From: Vibrio splendidus 12E03
GTDB taxonomy: Bacteria > Pseudomonadota > Gammaproteobacteria > Enterobacterales > Vibrionaceae
Length of the DNA: 59,559 bases
Assembly (NCBI RefSeq): GCF_000272105.2
Contig: NZ_AJZD02000066.1
Span: 1-59,559, forward strand
Direction of reading: 5' to 3'
Positions 19,251-28,486 of this stretch are shown here, piece by piece. Position numbers and translations under genes: made by a program. The notes below the pieces were generated by a model. It had not been told where the DNA came from and did no database searches. It saw only the letters and a program-made list of their open reading frames with translations. Numbering within the stretch: position 1 is the stretch's first letter; each line of letters begins with the position of its first letter.

Positions 19251-20582
19251 ATGACTGTATTGAATATCGACAAGCTCATCTCAGACTTCCCACTACTTCA
19301 ACAATTAATGGCACTCGAAGAAGTGACTTGGTTTAACCCAAACATCACGACTTTGGAGCAAGGTTTACCCTATGTGGGATTAGGCGAACAAGATATTCAC
19401 GATGCGAGCATGAGGCTACAAAGGTTTGCTCCTTATCTAGCTAAAGCGTTTCCGGAAACTCAAGTCACCAATGGCATCATCGAGTCTGAGCTTATTGACA
19501 TTTCATCTATGAAATCAGTATTGGAAGCGCATTATCAGCAACCTATAAAAGGGCGTTTGATGATGAAGAAAGACAGCCATTTGCCAATTTCAGGTTCAAT
19601 CAAAGCGCGCGGTGGTATTTATGAAGTACTAACGCATGCCGAGAAGCTTGCGATTGAAGCCGGGTTACTGTGTGAGAGCGATGGCTACAGTAAGTTGCTC
19701 GAACCTGAATTCCGTGACTTCTTCCAACAATACAGCATTGCGGTAGGATCCACGGGTAATCTAGGCATGTCGATCGGTATCATGAGTGCCAAATTGGGTT
19801 TTACGGTCTCTGTTCACATGTCGGCAGACGCGAGAGCTTGGAAGAAAAGCAAACTGCGAGAGCATGGCGTCAACGTGGTTGAATATGAACAAGATTATGG
19901 CGTTGCAGTAGAACAAGGTCGCAAAGAGGCAGAGCAAGATCCACGATGCTTTTTCATTGATGATGAAAACTCGCAAACCCTGTTCCTTGGTTATTCGGTG
20001 GCAGGGCAAAGGCTAAAGCAGCAGTTTGAACAACACCACATTTCAGTGGATAAAGAACACCCACTATTTGTTTACTTGCCGTGTGGAGTAGGTGGCGGCC
20101 CCGGTGGTGTGGCATTTGGCTTGAAGATGGCCTTTGGTGACCACGTCCATTGTATTTTTGCTGAGCCGACTCATTCACCTTGCATGTTGCTCGGTGTTCA
20201 TACGGGTTTGCATGATGAGATTGCGGTGCAAGATATTGGTATCGACAACTTAACGGCCGCAGACGGTTTAGCAGTGGGGCGAGCATCTGGATTTGTCGGT
20301 CGCGCGATGGAGCGTTTGCTTGATGGTTATTACACATTAACCGACGAACGCATGTACCAATTGTTAGGTGAACTGAATCAAGCAGAGGGAATTCAACTTG
20401 AGCCTTCAGCGCTAGCGGGTATGCCGGGTGCGATTCATGTTGAGCAAAATAGTGAGTTTCTGGAAAGGTTAGGCATCGATAATTCTACGTTAGCCAATGC
20501 CACTCATCTTGTGTGGGCGACTGGTGGCGGTATGGTTCCAGAGCAAGAAATGGCAGCGTATTTAGCCAAGTCTTCGGTGTAA
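19251..20582 (+). CDS. dsdA: D-serine ammonia-lyase (D-serine dehydratase)
   Basis: A PLP enzyme deaminating D-serine to pyruvate and ammonia. The start at 19251 (AAAAGG upstream) gives 443 residues, close to the 442 of E. coli DsdA; the ATG at 19206 adds 15 residues that do not fit the family. The PLP lysine is K118 in [11 protein letters not shown], the same number as in E. coli. The glycine-rich phosphate-binding loop GSTGNLGMS and the [10 protein letters not shown] segment are present. No dsdC-type activator or dsdX permease adjoins it; an MFS gene lies divergently instead. Confidence 0.93.
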   Translation: MTVLNIDKLISDFPLLQQLMALEEVTWFNPNITTLEQGLPYVGLGEQDIHDASMRLQRFAPYLAKAFPETQVTNGIIESELIDISSMKSVLEAHYQQPIKGRLMMKKDSHLPISGSIKARGGIYEVLTHAEKLAIEAGLLCESDGYSKLLEPEFRDFFQQYSIAVGSTGNLGMSIGIMSAKLGFTVSVHMSADARAWKKSKLREHGVNVVEYEQDYGVAVEQGRKEAEQDPRCFFIDDENSQTLFLGYSVAGQRLKQQFEQHHISVDKEHPLFVYLPCGVGGGPGGVAFGLKMAFGDHVHCIFAEPTHSPCMLLGVHTGLHDEIAVQDIGIDNLTAADGLAVGRASGFVGRAMERLLDGYYTLTDERMYQLLGELNQAEGIQLEPSALAGMPGAIHVEQNSEFLERLGIDNSTLANATHLVWATGGGMVPEQEMAAYLAKSSV

Positions 20583-20743
20583 ATCGGATAGAAAGTCGGA
20601 CTCTTGTGGATGATTTATGAGTTTAAACGAAGCAATAAGTTGCGCAGATCGTTATCCAAAACACACATTTTATAAATTTAGCTTCATAGGTGTTCTAACT
20701 ATCAGTTAGGTTGAGTGGCATTCAACTTGATAGGGATTGAGCA

Positions 20744-21544
20744 ATGCAGACGGACAAAGTGATGCAGACAAGACACATAAACACACCAGAAAAATTACTC
20801 CAGCGTTTAGATGCGATTGGGGAGTCTTTGGAAGCATCGGGTAAGGCTCATGCTTTGCTGGGATTGGGCTCAGTAGGTATTGAAACAGAACGACTTGATC
20901 AGTATTCAGATGTCGATTTTTTCGCAATAGTGCAAACAGGGCACAAGCAGTATTTCTTAGACAGTTTGCATTGGCTATCTGATATTCACCCAATCGACTA
21001 CGCGGTGAGAAACACCGTCGATGGCTATAAAGTCCTGTACGCTGACGGAATCTTTTGTGAGTTTGCAGTGTTTGAACCCCACGAGTTAGCGCACATTCCG
21101 TTTGCTGAAGGGCGTATTGTTTGGCAGCAACATGAATTTGATACGCAGTGTTGTGTTCCACCAATAAAAGGGGAGACAGACACTAATTCCCAAGAGTGGA
21201 TCATTGGTGAGGCTCTAACCAATCTTTATGTGGGTATGTCTCGTTATAACCGAGGCGAAAAGCTGTCGGGCAGTCGGTTCGTTCAATCTTACGCACTCGA
21301 TCGTTTGATTGATCTTGTGGATCAAACTGAACAGTCTGAGCCTGAATTCGTTGATGAGTTTATGTCGGATAGAAGGCTAGAGGCACGCTTTCCTAAGTTT
21401 GCTCAATTGCTACCAACCTTTACACAAGGTTACGAGCGTACGGCTGAATCGGCACTTGCCCAACTAGCGTTCCTCAACACCCACTTCACAGTCAACCAAG
21501 CCATGTGTGACCGAATCATTGAGCTGTGTTCCGTTAAAGATTAA
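20744..21544 (+). CDS. Nucleotidyltransferase-domain protein
   Basis: A 266-residue soluble protein. The N-terminal half carries a minimal nucleotidyltransferase signature: GLGSVGIETERLDQYSDVDFF, that is GS followed by DxD, as in aminoglycoside-adenylyltransferase-like and MNT-type enzymes. The C-terminal half is helical. RBS AGGG 8 nt before the ATG. Substrate unknown. It is a lone gene between dsdA and trpS, so it is not an obvious toxin-antitoxin pair: no HEPN partner gene is adjacent. Confidence 0.75.
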   Translation: MQTDKVMQTRHINTPEKLLQRLDAIGESLEASGKAHALLGLGSVGIETERLDQYSDVDFFAIVQTGHKQYFLDSLHWLSDIHPIDYAVRNTVDGYKVLYADGIFCEFAVFEPHELAHIPFAEGRIVWQQHEFDTQCCVPPIKGETDTNSQEWIIGEALTNLYVGMSRYNRGEKLSGSRFVQSYALDRLIDLVDQTEQSEPEFVDEFMSDRRLEARFPKFAQLLPTFTQGYERTAESALAQLAFLNTHFTVNQAMCDRIIELCSVKD

Positions 21545-21632
21545 GCCTATAACCTATTAATCTTATGACCTATTTTCTTGGCGCGCGTAAATAACAGTTG
21601 TCGCTCGTCTGTATTGTTGATAGGTTTTAACC

Positions 21633-21683
21633 ATGAAATTTACTTCCGCTTCAACTTCAATTTTCTTTTGGTGGTGCTCTTAA
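21633..21683 (+). CDS. trpS leader peptide with tandem Trp codons (16 aa)
   Basis: The short frame reads MKFTSASTSIFFWWCS and stops at TAA 21681. Two adjacent TGG codons lie at 21669-21674, four codons before the stop. TAGG lies about 9 nt upstream of the ATG. Tandem Trp codons at the end of a short leader directly ahead of a tryptophanyl-tRNA synthetase gene are the hallmark of ribosome-mediated Trp attenuation. Overlapping frames in this interval are not conserved-looking and are ignored. Confidence 0.7.
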   Translation: MKFTSASTSIFFWWCS

Positions 21684-21790
21684 CAGAGCAGCACGGAATA
21701 CTCACATTCTTTAGCTGCTGGACGGTAGCTAAGAATGTCATCAAAAATGTCGCCTCTTTTTATCTCCAGTAGCCTTTCTAACTTGGAGAT
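21671..21790 (+). promoter_or_regulatory. Attenuator-like structured leader of trpS
   Basis: Mutually exclusive pairings are visible. 1:2 is GTG-GTGCTCT / AGAGCA-GCAC (21671-21680 with 21685-21694) and contains one Trp codon and the leader stop. 2:3 is AGCAGC / GCTGCT (21687-21692 with 21714-21719). 3:4 is ACATTCT-TTAGCT / AGCTAAGAATGT (21704-21716 with 21727-21738, one bulge). The T5 tract (21756-21760) is 17 nt beyond 3:4, so classic termination is doubtful. A further stem ATCTCCA / TGGAGAT (21762-21768 with 21784-21790) buries the trpS Shine-Dalgarno GGAG, pointing to translational control. Confidence 0.6.
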
Positions 21791-21795
21791 ACACC

Positions 21796-22860
21796 ATGAA
21801 TACCAACTCAAACAGCCATGCGGTCAGCAACTATAGCGCTGGCAGTAAGAACAATACCAACAAGCCTGAAATCATTCTGACTGGCGATAGAGCTACTGGG
21901 CCTTTGCATTTGGGTCATTACGTCGGTTCACTTAAACAAAGAGTCTCTTTGCAGCATATTCACGACCAAACGATATTGGTTGCCGACATGCAAGGGCTTA
22001 CCGACAACGCCCATAATCCTTCGAAGGTTTCTTCCAACATTCTCAATGTAGTCGCTGACTATCTTGCGGTGGGTATCGACCCGACCAAGACCACGATTTG
22101 TCTGCAATCACAGTTGCCGGTGTTAGCTGAGCTCACCATGTTCTACAGCAATCTTGTTTCTATCGCTCGCTTGGAACGCAATCCAACGGTCAAAAGTGAA
22201 ATTCAGAACAAGGAATTTGGACGATCTATCCCAGCAGGCTTCCTCACTTATCCCATCTCACAGGCGGCAGACATCACCGCTTTCAACGCGACTTTAGTGC
22301 CTGTCGGTGATGATCAACTACCGATGTTAGAACAAACCAATGAGATAGTGAGGAAAATGAATTCGTTGGCGGGTAAGCCAATCTTGAATGAATGCAGGCC
22401 ACTTCTCAGTAATGCATCTCGTCTCCCTAGTACTGACGGTAAAAGTAAGATGTCTAAATCGATGGGCAACGCCATTAATTTGGGTGCGACAGAGAAAGAG
22501 ATCAGAGCTGCTGTTAAATCCATGTATACCGACCCAAATCACCTACGAATTGAAGACCCTGGCAAGGTAGAAGGGAATATCGTGTTCACTTATCTTGATG
22601 CTTTTCACGCAGACGCTAATTATGTCAGTCAACTAAAAGAGCATTATCAAAAAGGTGGGCTGGGCGATGGTCAAACTAAGAAGGTGTTGGAAGAATGCCT
22701 ACAGGATATGATTCGACCGATTAGAAAGCGCCGAACTGAACTGTTAGACGACAAGGCTCAGCTCATTGATATCTTACGCAAAGGCACGCAGGTATCGAGA
22801 GAAAGAACAACAAATGTATTATTTGATGTAAAGGGCGTGTTTGGGCTGAATATACTCTGA
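21796..22860 (+). CDS. trpS: Tryptophan--tRNA ligase (second-type TrpRS)
   Basis: A 354-residue class Ic synthetase charging tRNA-Trp. The HIGH-type motif is PLHLGHYVG and the KMSKS loop is GKSKMSKSMG. It carries about 25 extra N-terminal residues rich in Asn/Ser before the Rossmann fold. The divergent sequence and an autonomous Trp-responsive leader suggest an auxiliary synthetase in addition to a housekeeping copy elsewhere, as seen in bacteria resisting TrpRS inhibitors such as indolmycin (inference; the other copy is not in this window). RBS TTGGAG 7 nt before the ATG. Confidence 0.93.
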   Translation: MNTNSNSHAVSNYSAGSKNNTNKPEIILTGDRATGPLHLGHYVGSLKQRVSLQHIHDQTILVADMQGLTDNAHNPSKVSSNILNVVADYLAVGIDPTKTTICLQSQLPVLAELTMFYSNLVSIARLERNPTVKSEIQNKEFGRSIPAGFLTYPISQAADITAFNATLVPVGDDQLPMLEQTNEIVRKMNSLAGKPILNECRPLLSNASRLPSTDGKSKMSKSMGNAINLGATEKEIRAAVKSMYTDPNHLRIEDPGKVEGNIVFTYLDAFHADANYVSQLKEHYQKGGLGDGQTKKVLEECLQDMIRPIRKRRTELLDDKAQLIDILRKGTQVSRERTTNVLFDVKGVFGLNIL

Positions 22861-23082
22861 TTGCAGGGCTATTTATAGCACACAAATGCTGGAGCCTAAC
22901 ATTAATATTATCAATGGTTTAAGTGTGGGTTATATGTAAATAAAGTCAATTACGTTGAATGGGAATAATGATTAATTTATAACATCGCTTTTGTAACGGC
23001 ACTTGTCACTCGCTTGCTGATTTTTTCATGCTTTTATCGCTGGGCTAGTGAACGAGGCCTTTTCTTCAAATGATGGAACTAA

Positions 23083-23439
23083 ATGAAAACCAAATTATTA
23101 CTCCCAATCTTACTTCTAGCCTCGGGCTGTTCTGATGTGGTCAGTGACGAGTACGCAACTTACGAATTGGCTCAACAAGATCGTTTGTTTGATAGAGGTT
23201 GGTTGCCCGACATCTTGCCTAGCTCAACTTTGCAAATTGAAGTGAATAACGACTTAGATATCAACACCTCTGAGGGGAGTTTTCTAATATACGAGCCTCA
23301 GTTATCCGAGTTCATCGCTAAGCTGACGCAAACCCCGTCCAAGGATGAGTATCTGTTTACCGACAACGATAATACTTGGATGTTTAAGATAGCGGACGAT
23401 AGCTTGGTCACTTACACGCTCAACAAAACCAAACACTAA
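23083..23439 (+). CDS. Small lipoprotein, 118 aa
   Basis: The N-terminus has a lipoprotein signal with lipobox LASGC (Cys16), followed by a 100-residue acidic domain. No recognised family. No strong RBS (TGGAAC before the ATG). No terminator separates it clearly from trpS, 222 bp upstream. Confidence 0.65.
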   Translation: MKTKLLLPILLLASGCSDVVSDEYATYELAQQDRLFDRGWLPDILPSSTLQIEVNNDLDINTSEGSFLIYEPQLSEFIAKLTQTPSKDEYLFTDNDNTWMFKIADDSLVTYTLNKTKH

Positions 23440-23832
23440 GTCCCAACCACCGCCAACACACCCTCATCATTATTCTACTCGATACCATCTTGTGTAATTG
23501 CGGGAGTTGAATCTTGTGAGGGTGAGTTGGTGCTGTTATTTAACAATCGATATCGATACTGAATCTCGTAACGATTTGAAGCATGAAATTTGTGCATATC
23601 ATCGAAAATCAGATACCCCTTCATATTTTAGGTCTATTTGTTGAGTTGTTGATAAGTATAAGAAATTATTGATTTTTGACTGCCATTCTCATTTTTAATT
23701 GTACTAGGAGCTATGTTCTGAATCGATATCACATATGCAATTAGGTGTATTAACTTATATGGAGTTTCTATCGTTAAGATGCGCGCTCATCCAGTGGGTG
23801 AATTTATAAAAACATAATTATAAAGGTGACGT
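23440..23832 (+). promoter_or_regulatory. Long upstream region of the M4 protease with LuxR/HapR-like half sites
   Basis: This 390-bp non-coding region precedes the protease. TTGTTGATAAGTATAAGAAA (23646-23665) and TTATTGAT (23666-23673) resemble the left arm of the LuxR/HapR consensus TTATTGATAAATTTATCAATAA. Quorum-sensing control of M4 proteases is established in vibrios; the site call here is a weak visual match. Confidence 0.3.
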
Positions 23833-25851
23833 ATGCGTGGTGCACATTTACTAATGCTATTTCCGATAGCGTTTACTTCTCAAGCTGCCAATGTTGTCGA
23901 CTACTCGCAAGTCGATTTATCTACAGTACTCAATCAAACAACACAGGGTTTTACCGCTGTAAGCCAACCACTTGCTTACCAAGATGCAAGTCGTGTGGAT
24001 ACTGGTACAACAACACTCCTCCGTAAGAAACAACTCCACTATGGGATTCCGGTTTACGGTCAATCGGTAGTGGTTGATCTTTCCCAGAAGGGCATTGCTA
24101 AAGCAGTAGATGGACAAGTGTTAACGGATATCGAAGCTGATATCGGCTCAACATTGCCAATGATCAACGCTCAGCAAGCACTCGCTATTGCTAAATCACA
24201 ATATCAAGGTGTAGCGGCAGCGACCATTCACAGTCCAAATACTGAACTTGGAATTTGGCTTGATGAACAGCAACAAGCACGCCTTATTTATAAGATTGAT
24301 TTCCTACAAACGAAAGGTATGGCGCCGTCACGACCGATTACACTCGTTGACGCGAAATCTGGCGAGTTGCTCGACCAGTGGGAAGGGATTGCATTCATTG
24401 AGGCAGAAGGACCGGGCGGAAACCAGAAAAGTGGCCGTTATTATTTTGGCTCCAATACACAGTTTGGCACGTTCCAAGTTAACTCGTTCTGTCAGATGGA
24501 CAGCCAAGACGTAATAACGCTTAACATGAACAACCAGCAGAGTTCAGGTCAAGTACATCAATTTAGTTGTAACGATAATGGTGGGAGCAACGTTAATAAT
24601 TATCGTGCCGTCAACGGTGCGTATGCGCCAATGAACGATGCACATTACTTTGGTCAACGTGTGTTCGACATGTACCAAGATTGGTTGAACACTCGTCCCA
24701 TTCAACAAAAGCTAAAGATGCGTGTTCACTATGGCTCGAACTATGGAAACGCATTTTGGGATGGTCGCCAAATGACGTTTGGTGATGGCAACCAATCCAT
24801 GTATCCATTAGCTACGTGGGACGTGATTGCTCATGAGGTGAGTCACGGCTTTACTGAGCAAAACTCGGGTCTTGAATATCGTGGCATGTCGGGCGGAATG
24901 AATGAATCTTTCTCGGACGTGGCAGCAGCAGCGTTAAGTGAATATGTGCACGGTAGTTTCAATTGGAAGATGGGTGAACATGTAATGAAGCATAGCGATG
25001 CAATGCGTTATTTCATTAAGCCGAGCCAAGATGGTATGTCTATCGGTCACATCAACCAGTATTACAATGGCATTGATGTTCACCATAGTTCAGGGATCTT
25101 TAATAAAGCGTTCTACCACCTAGCAACAAGCAACAGTTGGGACATCAAAAAAGCGTTTAAGGCTTACGCAACCGCGAACCAACTTTACTGGACACCAAAC
25201 TCGGATTTCCAACAAGGTGCCAATGGGGTGTGCAAAGCAGCAGAAAAGCTAGGTTATGAGACCTCTGCGGTGAAGTCTGCATTTAACGAAGTGGGCATTG
25301 ATGTACAAAACTGTGGTTCTGGTCAGCCAAACCCGAATCCTAATCCACCAACACCTGGCGTCGTGGATCTAGAGATAAACATGCCGACACCTATTCAGGC
25401 AGAAGGTGATGATCAGCAACAGTTTGTACTTAAGAACGCACCGGCCGATGAAGTTTGGGTTCAAACTTACAATGGATACGGTGATGTAGACATGTACGTT
25501 GCAGTCGGTCGACCAGCATCACTAAATGATTACGATTGCGCCTCTACCAATCAAGGTAATCGTGAATATTGTGGTCTAAATGGCGTGCAGGGTGCTGATA
25601 TATATGTGATGGCTTCTGGCTCTAAAGGCTCGATGGATGCGTATGTTGCGGTCAGTGCTGACTTAGAAGCGCCTAAACCTGAGCCACAAGGTTTGTGCGA
25701 TAATCTTCAAGAGTGGAACCCAAACTACTATTATCCAGCAGGTACGGCAGTTCAATACTATGGCAACAGATTCTCAGCGTCTGCGGATAACTGGGGAGCA
25801 GACCCGTTCAATAACTATTGGTATTGGGTATTTGAAGGTTCTTGTTACTAG
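23833..25851 (+). CDS. Secreted M4 (vibriolysin/HapA-type) zinc metalloprotease with extra C-terminal binding domain
   Basis: A 672-residue thermolysin-family preproenzyme: signal peptide (about 1-18), FTP/PepSY propeptide (to about residue 195) and catalytic domain. The zinc site is H334EVSH338, with the downstream glutamate in GMNESFSD and the M4 C-terminal helical domain to about 495. After an Asn/Pro linker comes a PPC-type beta domain (about 510-610). A final 50-residue Trp/Tyr-rich module (GLCDNLQEWNPNYYYPAGTA onward) looks like a CBM5/12 chitin/cellulose-binding domain. Vibriolysin and HapA are about 609 residues, so the extra tail is unusual. RBS AAAGGTG. A strong terminator follows. 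Confidence 0.93.
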   Translation: MRGAHLLMLFPIAFTSQAANVVDYSQVDLSTVLNQTTQGFTAVSQPLAYQDASRVDTGTTTLLRKKQLHYGIPVYGQSVVVDLSQKGIAKAVDGQVLTDIEADIGSTLPMINAQQALAIAKSQYQGVAAATIHSPNTELGIWLDEQQQARLIYKIDFLQTKGMAPSRPITLVDAKSGELLDQWEGIAFIEAEGPGGNQKSGRYYFGSNTQFGTFQVNSFCQMDSQDVITLNMNNQQSSGQVHQFSCNDNGGSNVNNYRAVNGAYAPMNDAHYFGQRVFDMYQDWLNTRPIQQKLKMRVHYGSNYGNAFWDGRQMTFGDGNQSMYPLATWDVIAHEVSHGFTEQNSGLEYRGMSGGMNESFSDVAAAALSEYVHGSFNWKMGEHVMKHSDAMRYFIKPSQDGMSIGHINQYYNGIDVHHSSGIFNKAFYHLATSNSWDIKKAFKAYATANQLYWTPNSDFQQGANGVCKAAEKLGYETSAVKSAFNEVGIDVQNCGSGQPNPNPNPPTPGVVDLEINMPTPIQAEGDDQQQFVLKNAPADEVWVQTYNGYGDVDMYVAVGRPASLNDYDCASTNQGNREYCGLNGVQGADIYVMASGSKGSMDAYVAVSADLEAPKPEPQGLCDNLQEWNPNYYYPAGTAVQYYGNRFSASADNWGADPFNNYWYWVFEGSCY

Positions 25852-25894
25852 TTAAAACGACATAAAGTGATTTAAGTGAGCTAAAACCGATGAG

Positions 25895-25923
25895 AAGGGA
25901 GCACAGTCTGTGCTCCCTTTATT
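25895..25923 (+). terminator. Terminator of the M4 protease
   Basis: Near-perfect 13-bp stem AAGGGAGCACAG-T-CTGTGCTCCCTT (25895-25919) with a short T stretch after it. Confidence 0.8.
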
Positions 25924-26035
25924 CGTTCAAAGTGAGAGGTGAAGATGTATGCTGATCTTGTGTGAGCACGTCCAACATTAGAATATGTGCCTTAGGCTTA
26001 TTCAGCATGCAATATCTAGTAACGACGAAACAAGG

Positions 26036-26422
26036 ATGAATAAATTGGAAATCAGTCATTTAGATCACTTGGTGTTAACCGTTAAAGACTTAACCGTGAC
26101 GGTGGATTTTTATCAGCGCGTGTTAGGCATGAAACCCATCCAATTTGGAGAAGGTCGCTTAGCGTTATCGTTTGGCTGCCAAAAGATAAATCTTCATCAA
26201 CGAGGTAATGAGTTCGAACCAAAAGCGCAGCACGTGCAAGCGGGTAGTGCTGACCTTTGTTTTATCACCAATACACCAATGGCAAAGGCGATAGAACATA
26301 TTGAAGCTCAAGGGGTCACAATCGAAGAAGGGCCAGTACAACGAACAGGTGCGACGGGGAAAATTGTCTCCGTTTATGTTCGAGACCCTGATGGTAATCT
26401 GATTGAGATTTCGAATTACTAG
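26036..26422 (+). CDS. VOC family protein (glyoxalase/bleomycin-resistance fold)
   Basis: The start at 26036 yields 128 residues, the family norm. An ATG at 25985 would add 17 residues with no similarity to the fold. Two beta-alpha-beta-beta-beta repeats are visible: HLDHLVLTVKDLTVTVDFYQ, then DLCFIT...HIEAQGV...VRDPDGNLIEI. Metal-ligand candidates are the His of LDHLVL and the Glu of LIEISNY. Members act as lyases, dioxygenases or antibiotic-binding proteins; substrate unknown. AAGG is directly adjacent to the ATG, a poor spacing. Confidence 0.8.
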   Translation: MNKLEISHLDHLVLTVKDLTVTVDFYQRVLGMKPIQFGEGRLALSFGCQKINLHQRGNEFEPKAQHVQAGSADLCFITNTPMAKAIEHIEAQGVTIEEGPVQRTGATGKIVSVYVRDPDGNLIEISNY

Positions 26423-26554
26423 GTTTCAGAGTCAAACTTCATTTTTGGCTTGTTTACGAGTAGATAACTTCGCACTCAAAGCCGCTTGAGCTAGATGTAG
26501 CAAGACAAATAAATTACAATTGAACAATGTTTTATTAATTCGAGCCTTATCGTC

Positions 26555-27013
26555 TTGGTGCGCAACCTAGTCACATTCATCTTTAGTCTGTTTTTCTTAA
26601 CCGCTTGCTCCACAACGAGTAATGAGCAAATCGATGAAAAGACATTGAGCAACGAAGATACTCTGTCTAACACTATCGAAGAAGAGACGAATCTAAACGT
26701 CATTACTGAGTCTACTGATGAGACAAATGCTGATTTAATTAAAGAATCCAATATAAACGGCAAGACACAAACTGAATCAGTTGAAGCTTCTCAAGCTAAT
26801 GCTACTCAAGGAAGTGCATCTCAAGTACATGATTCTCAAGTAACAGCTAAACAAGTGACTCAAGATAAAGTCGAGACCGACAATGAGAAAGGGCTTGGAA
26901 GTTACCTATTACTTAACAATGAGCCGACTAAGAAAGTCATTAGATCGTTAGAGGGTGTGACAGATACATTGAATATTCTGACCTTTGGAATCTTTGCCAC
27001 AGGTCATGGTTGA
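26555..27013 (+). CDS. Probable lipoprotein with Gln/Ser/Thr-rich repeat linker, 152 aa
   Basis: The frame opens with TTG (26555) or GTG (26558). The lipoprotein signal ends in lipobox LTAC near residue 18. The mature part is low-complexity (Glu, Asn, Thr, Ser) with short SQ/TQ-A repeats around residues 80-105, then a more ordered C-terminus (LGSYLLLNNEPTKKVIRSLE onward). No family recognised. Base composition and codon use are AT-rich. A weak hairpin with T-run follows at 27054-27078. Confidence 0.55.
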   Translation: MVRNLVTFIFSLFFLTACSTTSNEQIDEKTLSNEDTLSNTIEEETNLNVITESTDETNADLIKESNINGKTQTESVEASQANATQGSASQVHDSQVTAKQVTQDKVETDNEKGLGSYLLLNNEPTKKVIRSLEGVTDTLNILTFGIFATGHG

Positions 27014-27053
27014 GCGAAGAGCTCAGAACCAAGAACATCGAATCAGTCAATAA

Positions 27054-27078
27054 GGCGTGCCAAACGGTTCGCTTTTTT
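27054..27078 (+). terminator. Weak terminator after the lipoprotein gene
   Basis: GGCGTGCC-AAAC-GGTTCGCT is an imperfect stem followed by six T. It looks like a decayed version of the GGCGAACC/GGTTCGCC terminators seen elsewhere in the window. Confidence 0.45.
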
Positions 27079-27378
27079 ATATCAAAAACTTACTGTTACC
27101 TCTGGTTGTAGTTCTGGTTAGAGCGTGTCGTTTGCTTGTTTGTCGGCTGAGTCAAGAGACTGTCAGCGAAGTAGGTATTTGTTCGTTCTGGAATGGACTC
27201 GCCGTATTTACCGTGTTTGACTTGTTATATGCATCAAGGGTTTTAATACTCTTCCCAAAGTAAGCCGTGAAATCTAATCTTACAAAGACAATGTCTGATA
27301 TTCACTTGTGAGCATAGTAGTATGTTTGTGGTTAAATCCGTTATTTAGGTTTTGTTATCAATATTCTAGGGAAGAGAT
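27079..27378. other. Intergenic region upstream of the carbonic anhydrase gene
   Basis: About 300 bp without a supportable gene. A 68-codon frame at 27057-27263 starts inside the terminator and is rejected. The promoter of the downstream gene must lie here, but no clear -35/-10 pair stood out. GGGAAGAG precedes the next ATG. Confidence 0.4.
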
Positions 27379-28239
27379 ATGAAGAATAAGAGTGCATTTT
27401 TAAGCGTCGCGATGGTTATGTTAGCTGCTCAAGCGAACGCATCTGAGGGGAGCCATGAGGCTGTAGCAGACAGTGTTATCGCTGAACAAAGAGCGAATCT
27501 ATCTGAAAATACTCAAGGGAAAGGTTTCGGCCCGCAAGCCCCTCGTGATTTGGATTCACTTGAGGGTACTAATGCTCGCCTGTTTTCGAATGCGCCAGAT
27601 TCAACTGCCATGAACTTATGTAATATTCACTTCCATAAGAACGCAGAGCATAAAGGTGGCGAGTTTACTCAATACGCTGGCAACGGTGACGGGAAAGGTT
27701 TCCAGAGTGGCTTTAAATACACAGGCAAGCTAAGTTCTGCTGAGCTGAAACCATTTGAGGGCAAGGTTTGTCCGAGCGATCATGGTTCTTTGCATTCGGG
27801 CGACACCATAGAGGTGCATTACGTGTATTCAACGGCACAAGTCGAACCGGGTGAAACGCTTGGTGCTTGTTTCAACGATGCGATTACCAACCCGCAATTG
27901 CGTGTAGAAACCCAAGTTTACGTATTGGTGAATGACGACAAAGCACTCGATTTTGAAGCACTGGCTAAGCACTCTAAAGTCAACGGTTTGCACCAAGCAC
28001 CAAATATCCCACAAGATACTGGCTCAGCGATTCAATACGCAGGTTCTACAACGGGCCCAGGTTACAATGAACAAGGTTCACCGTTCCAAGTAACATGGAG
28101 CGTGAGACCGCAAGTCGCGAAAGTAAACATTGCGACGGTTGGCAGCTGGTGTGAAGGCAATGACTTCAACGAAGATCACGCGCATGGAGTGAGAAACATA
28201 GTTGTAAACCCAGAGTTGTTGTCACCAATAGCGAACTAA
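27379..28239 (+). CDS. Delta-class carbonic anhydrase-like exported protein
   Basis: A 286-residue protein with signal peptide (cleavage near ANA-S, residue 22). The mature domain contains MNLCNIHFHKNAEHKGGEFT, the histidine-rich zinc motif of delta/CDCA-type carbonic anhydrases, plus SDHGSLHSGDTIEVHYVYST with further His ligand candidates and paired cysteines. Periplasmic or secreted CO2/bicarbonate interconversion is the expected activity. RBS GGGAAGAG before the ATG and a terminator after the stop. A degraded copy of its C-terminal half lies 1 kb downstream (29203-29297). Confidence 0.85.
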   Translation: MKNKSAFLSVAMVMLAAQANASEGSHEAVADSVIAEQRANLSENTQGKGFGPQAPRDLDSLEGTNARLFSNAPDSTAMNLCNIHFHKNAEHKGGEFTQYAGNGDGKGFQSGFKYTGKLSSAELKPFEGKVCPSDHGSLHSGDTIEVHYVYSTAQVEPGETLGACFNDAITNPQLRVETQVYVLVNDDKALDFEALAKHSKVNGLHQAPNIPQDTGSAIQYAGSTTGPGYNEQGSPFQVTWSVRPQVAKVNIATVGSWCEGNDFNEDHAHGVRNIVVNPELLSPIAN

Positions 28240-28272
28240 TCTTGTTACGTTGATTTGTAATCAATATTTTTC

Positions 28273-28302
28273 AAAGGCGAGCCACTAGGTTCGCCTTTTT
28301 TA
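28273..28302 (+). terminator. Terminator of the carbonic anhydrase gene
   Basis: AAAGGCGAGCC-ACTA-GGTTCGCCTTT with six T after it. One G-T pair in the stem. Confidence 0.8.
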
Positions 28303-28486
28303 TGTCTTAACGAAAAATACCTTGGTTCTTGCGTACTAGGCATGCTTAGCGGGTAAATTACGTGTGACACTTATTCAAAACATGCGCAGCGCGAATCGTT
28401 GTTAGTCAAAAACGTTCTTTACCAGAATCAAGGATGCATGGTACGTTCTGGATCAATTATGCTGAGTTATAAGTAAGGACAAGCCG

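Noticed and set aside
20744..21544. Nucleotidyltransferase as part of a MNT/HEPN toxin-antitoxin pair
   Set aside because: No HEPN-domain gene adjoins it and the protein is longer than typical MNT antitoxins.
21578..21772. 64-codon frame over the trpS leader
   Set aside because: Overlaps the leader in another frame, with no ribosome-binding site; the 16-codon Trp-Trp peptide explains the region better.
27057..27263. 68-codon frame before the carbonic anhydrase gene
   Set aside because: Starts inside a terminator hairpin, has no ribosome-binding site and Cys/Arg/Leu composition typical of a random frame.
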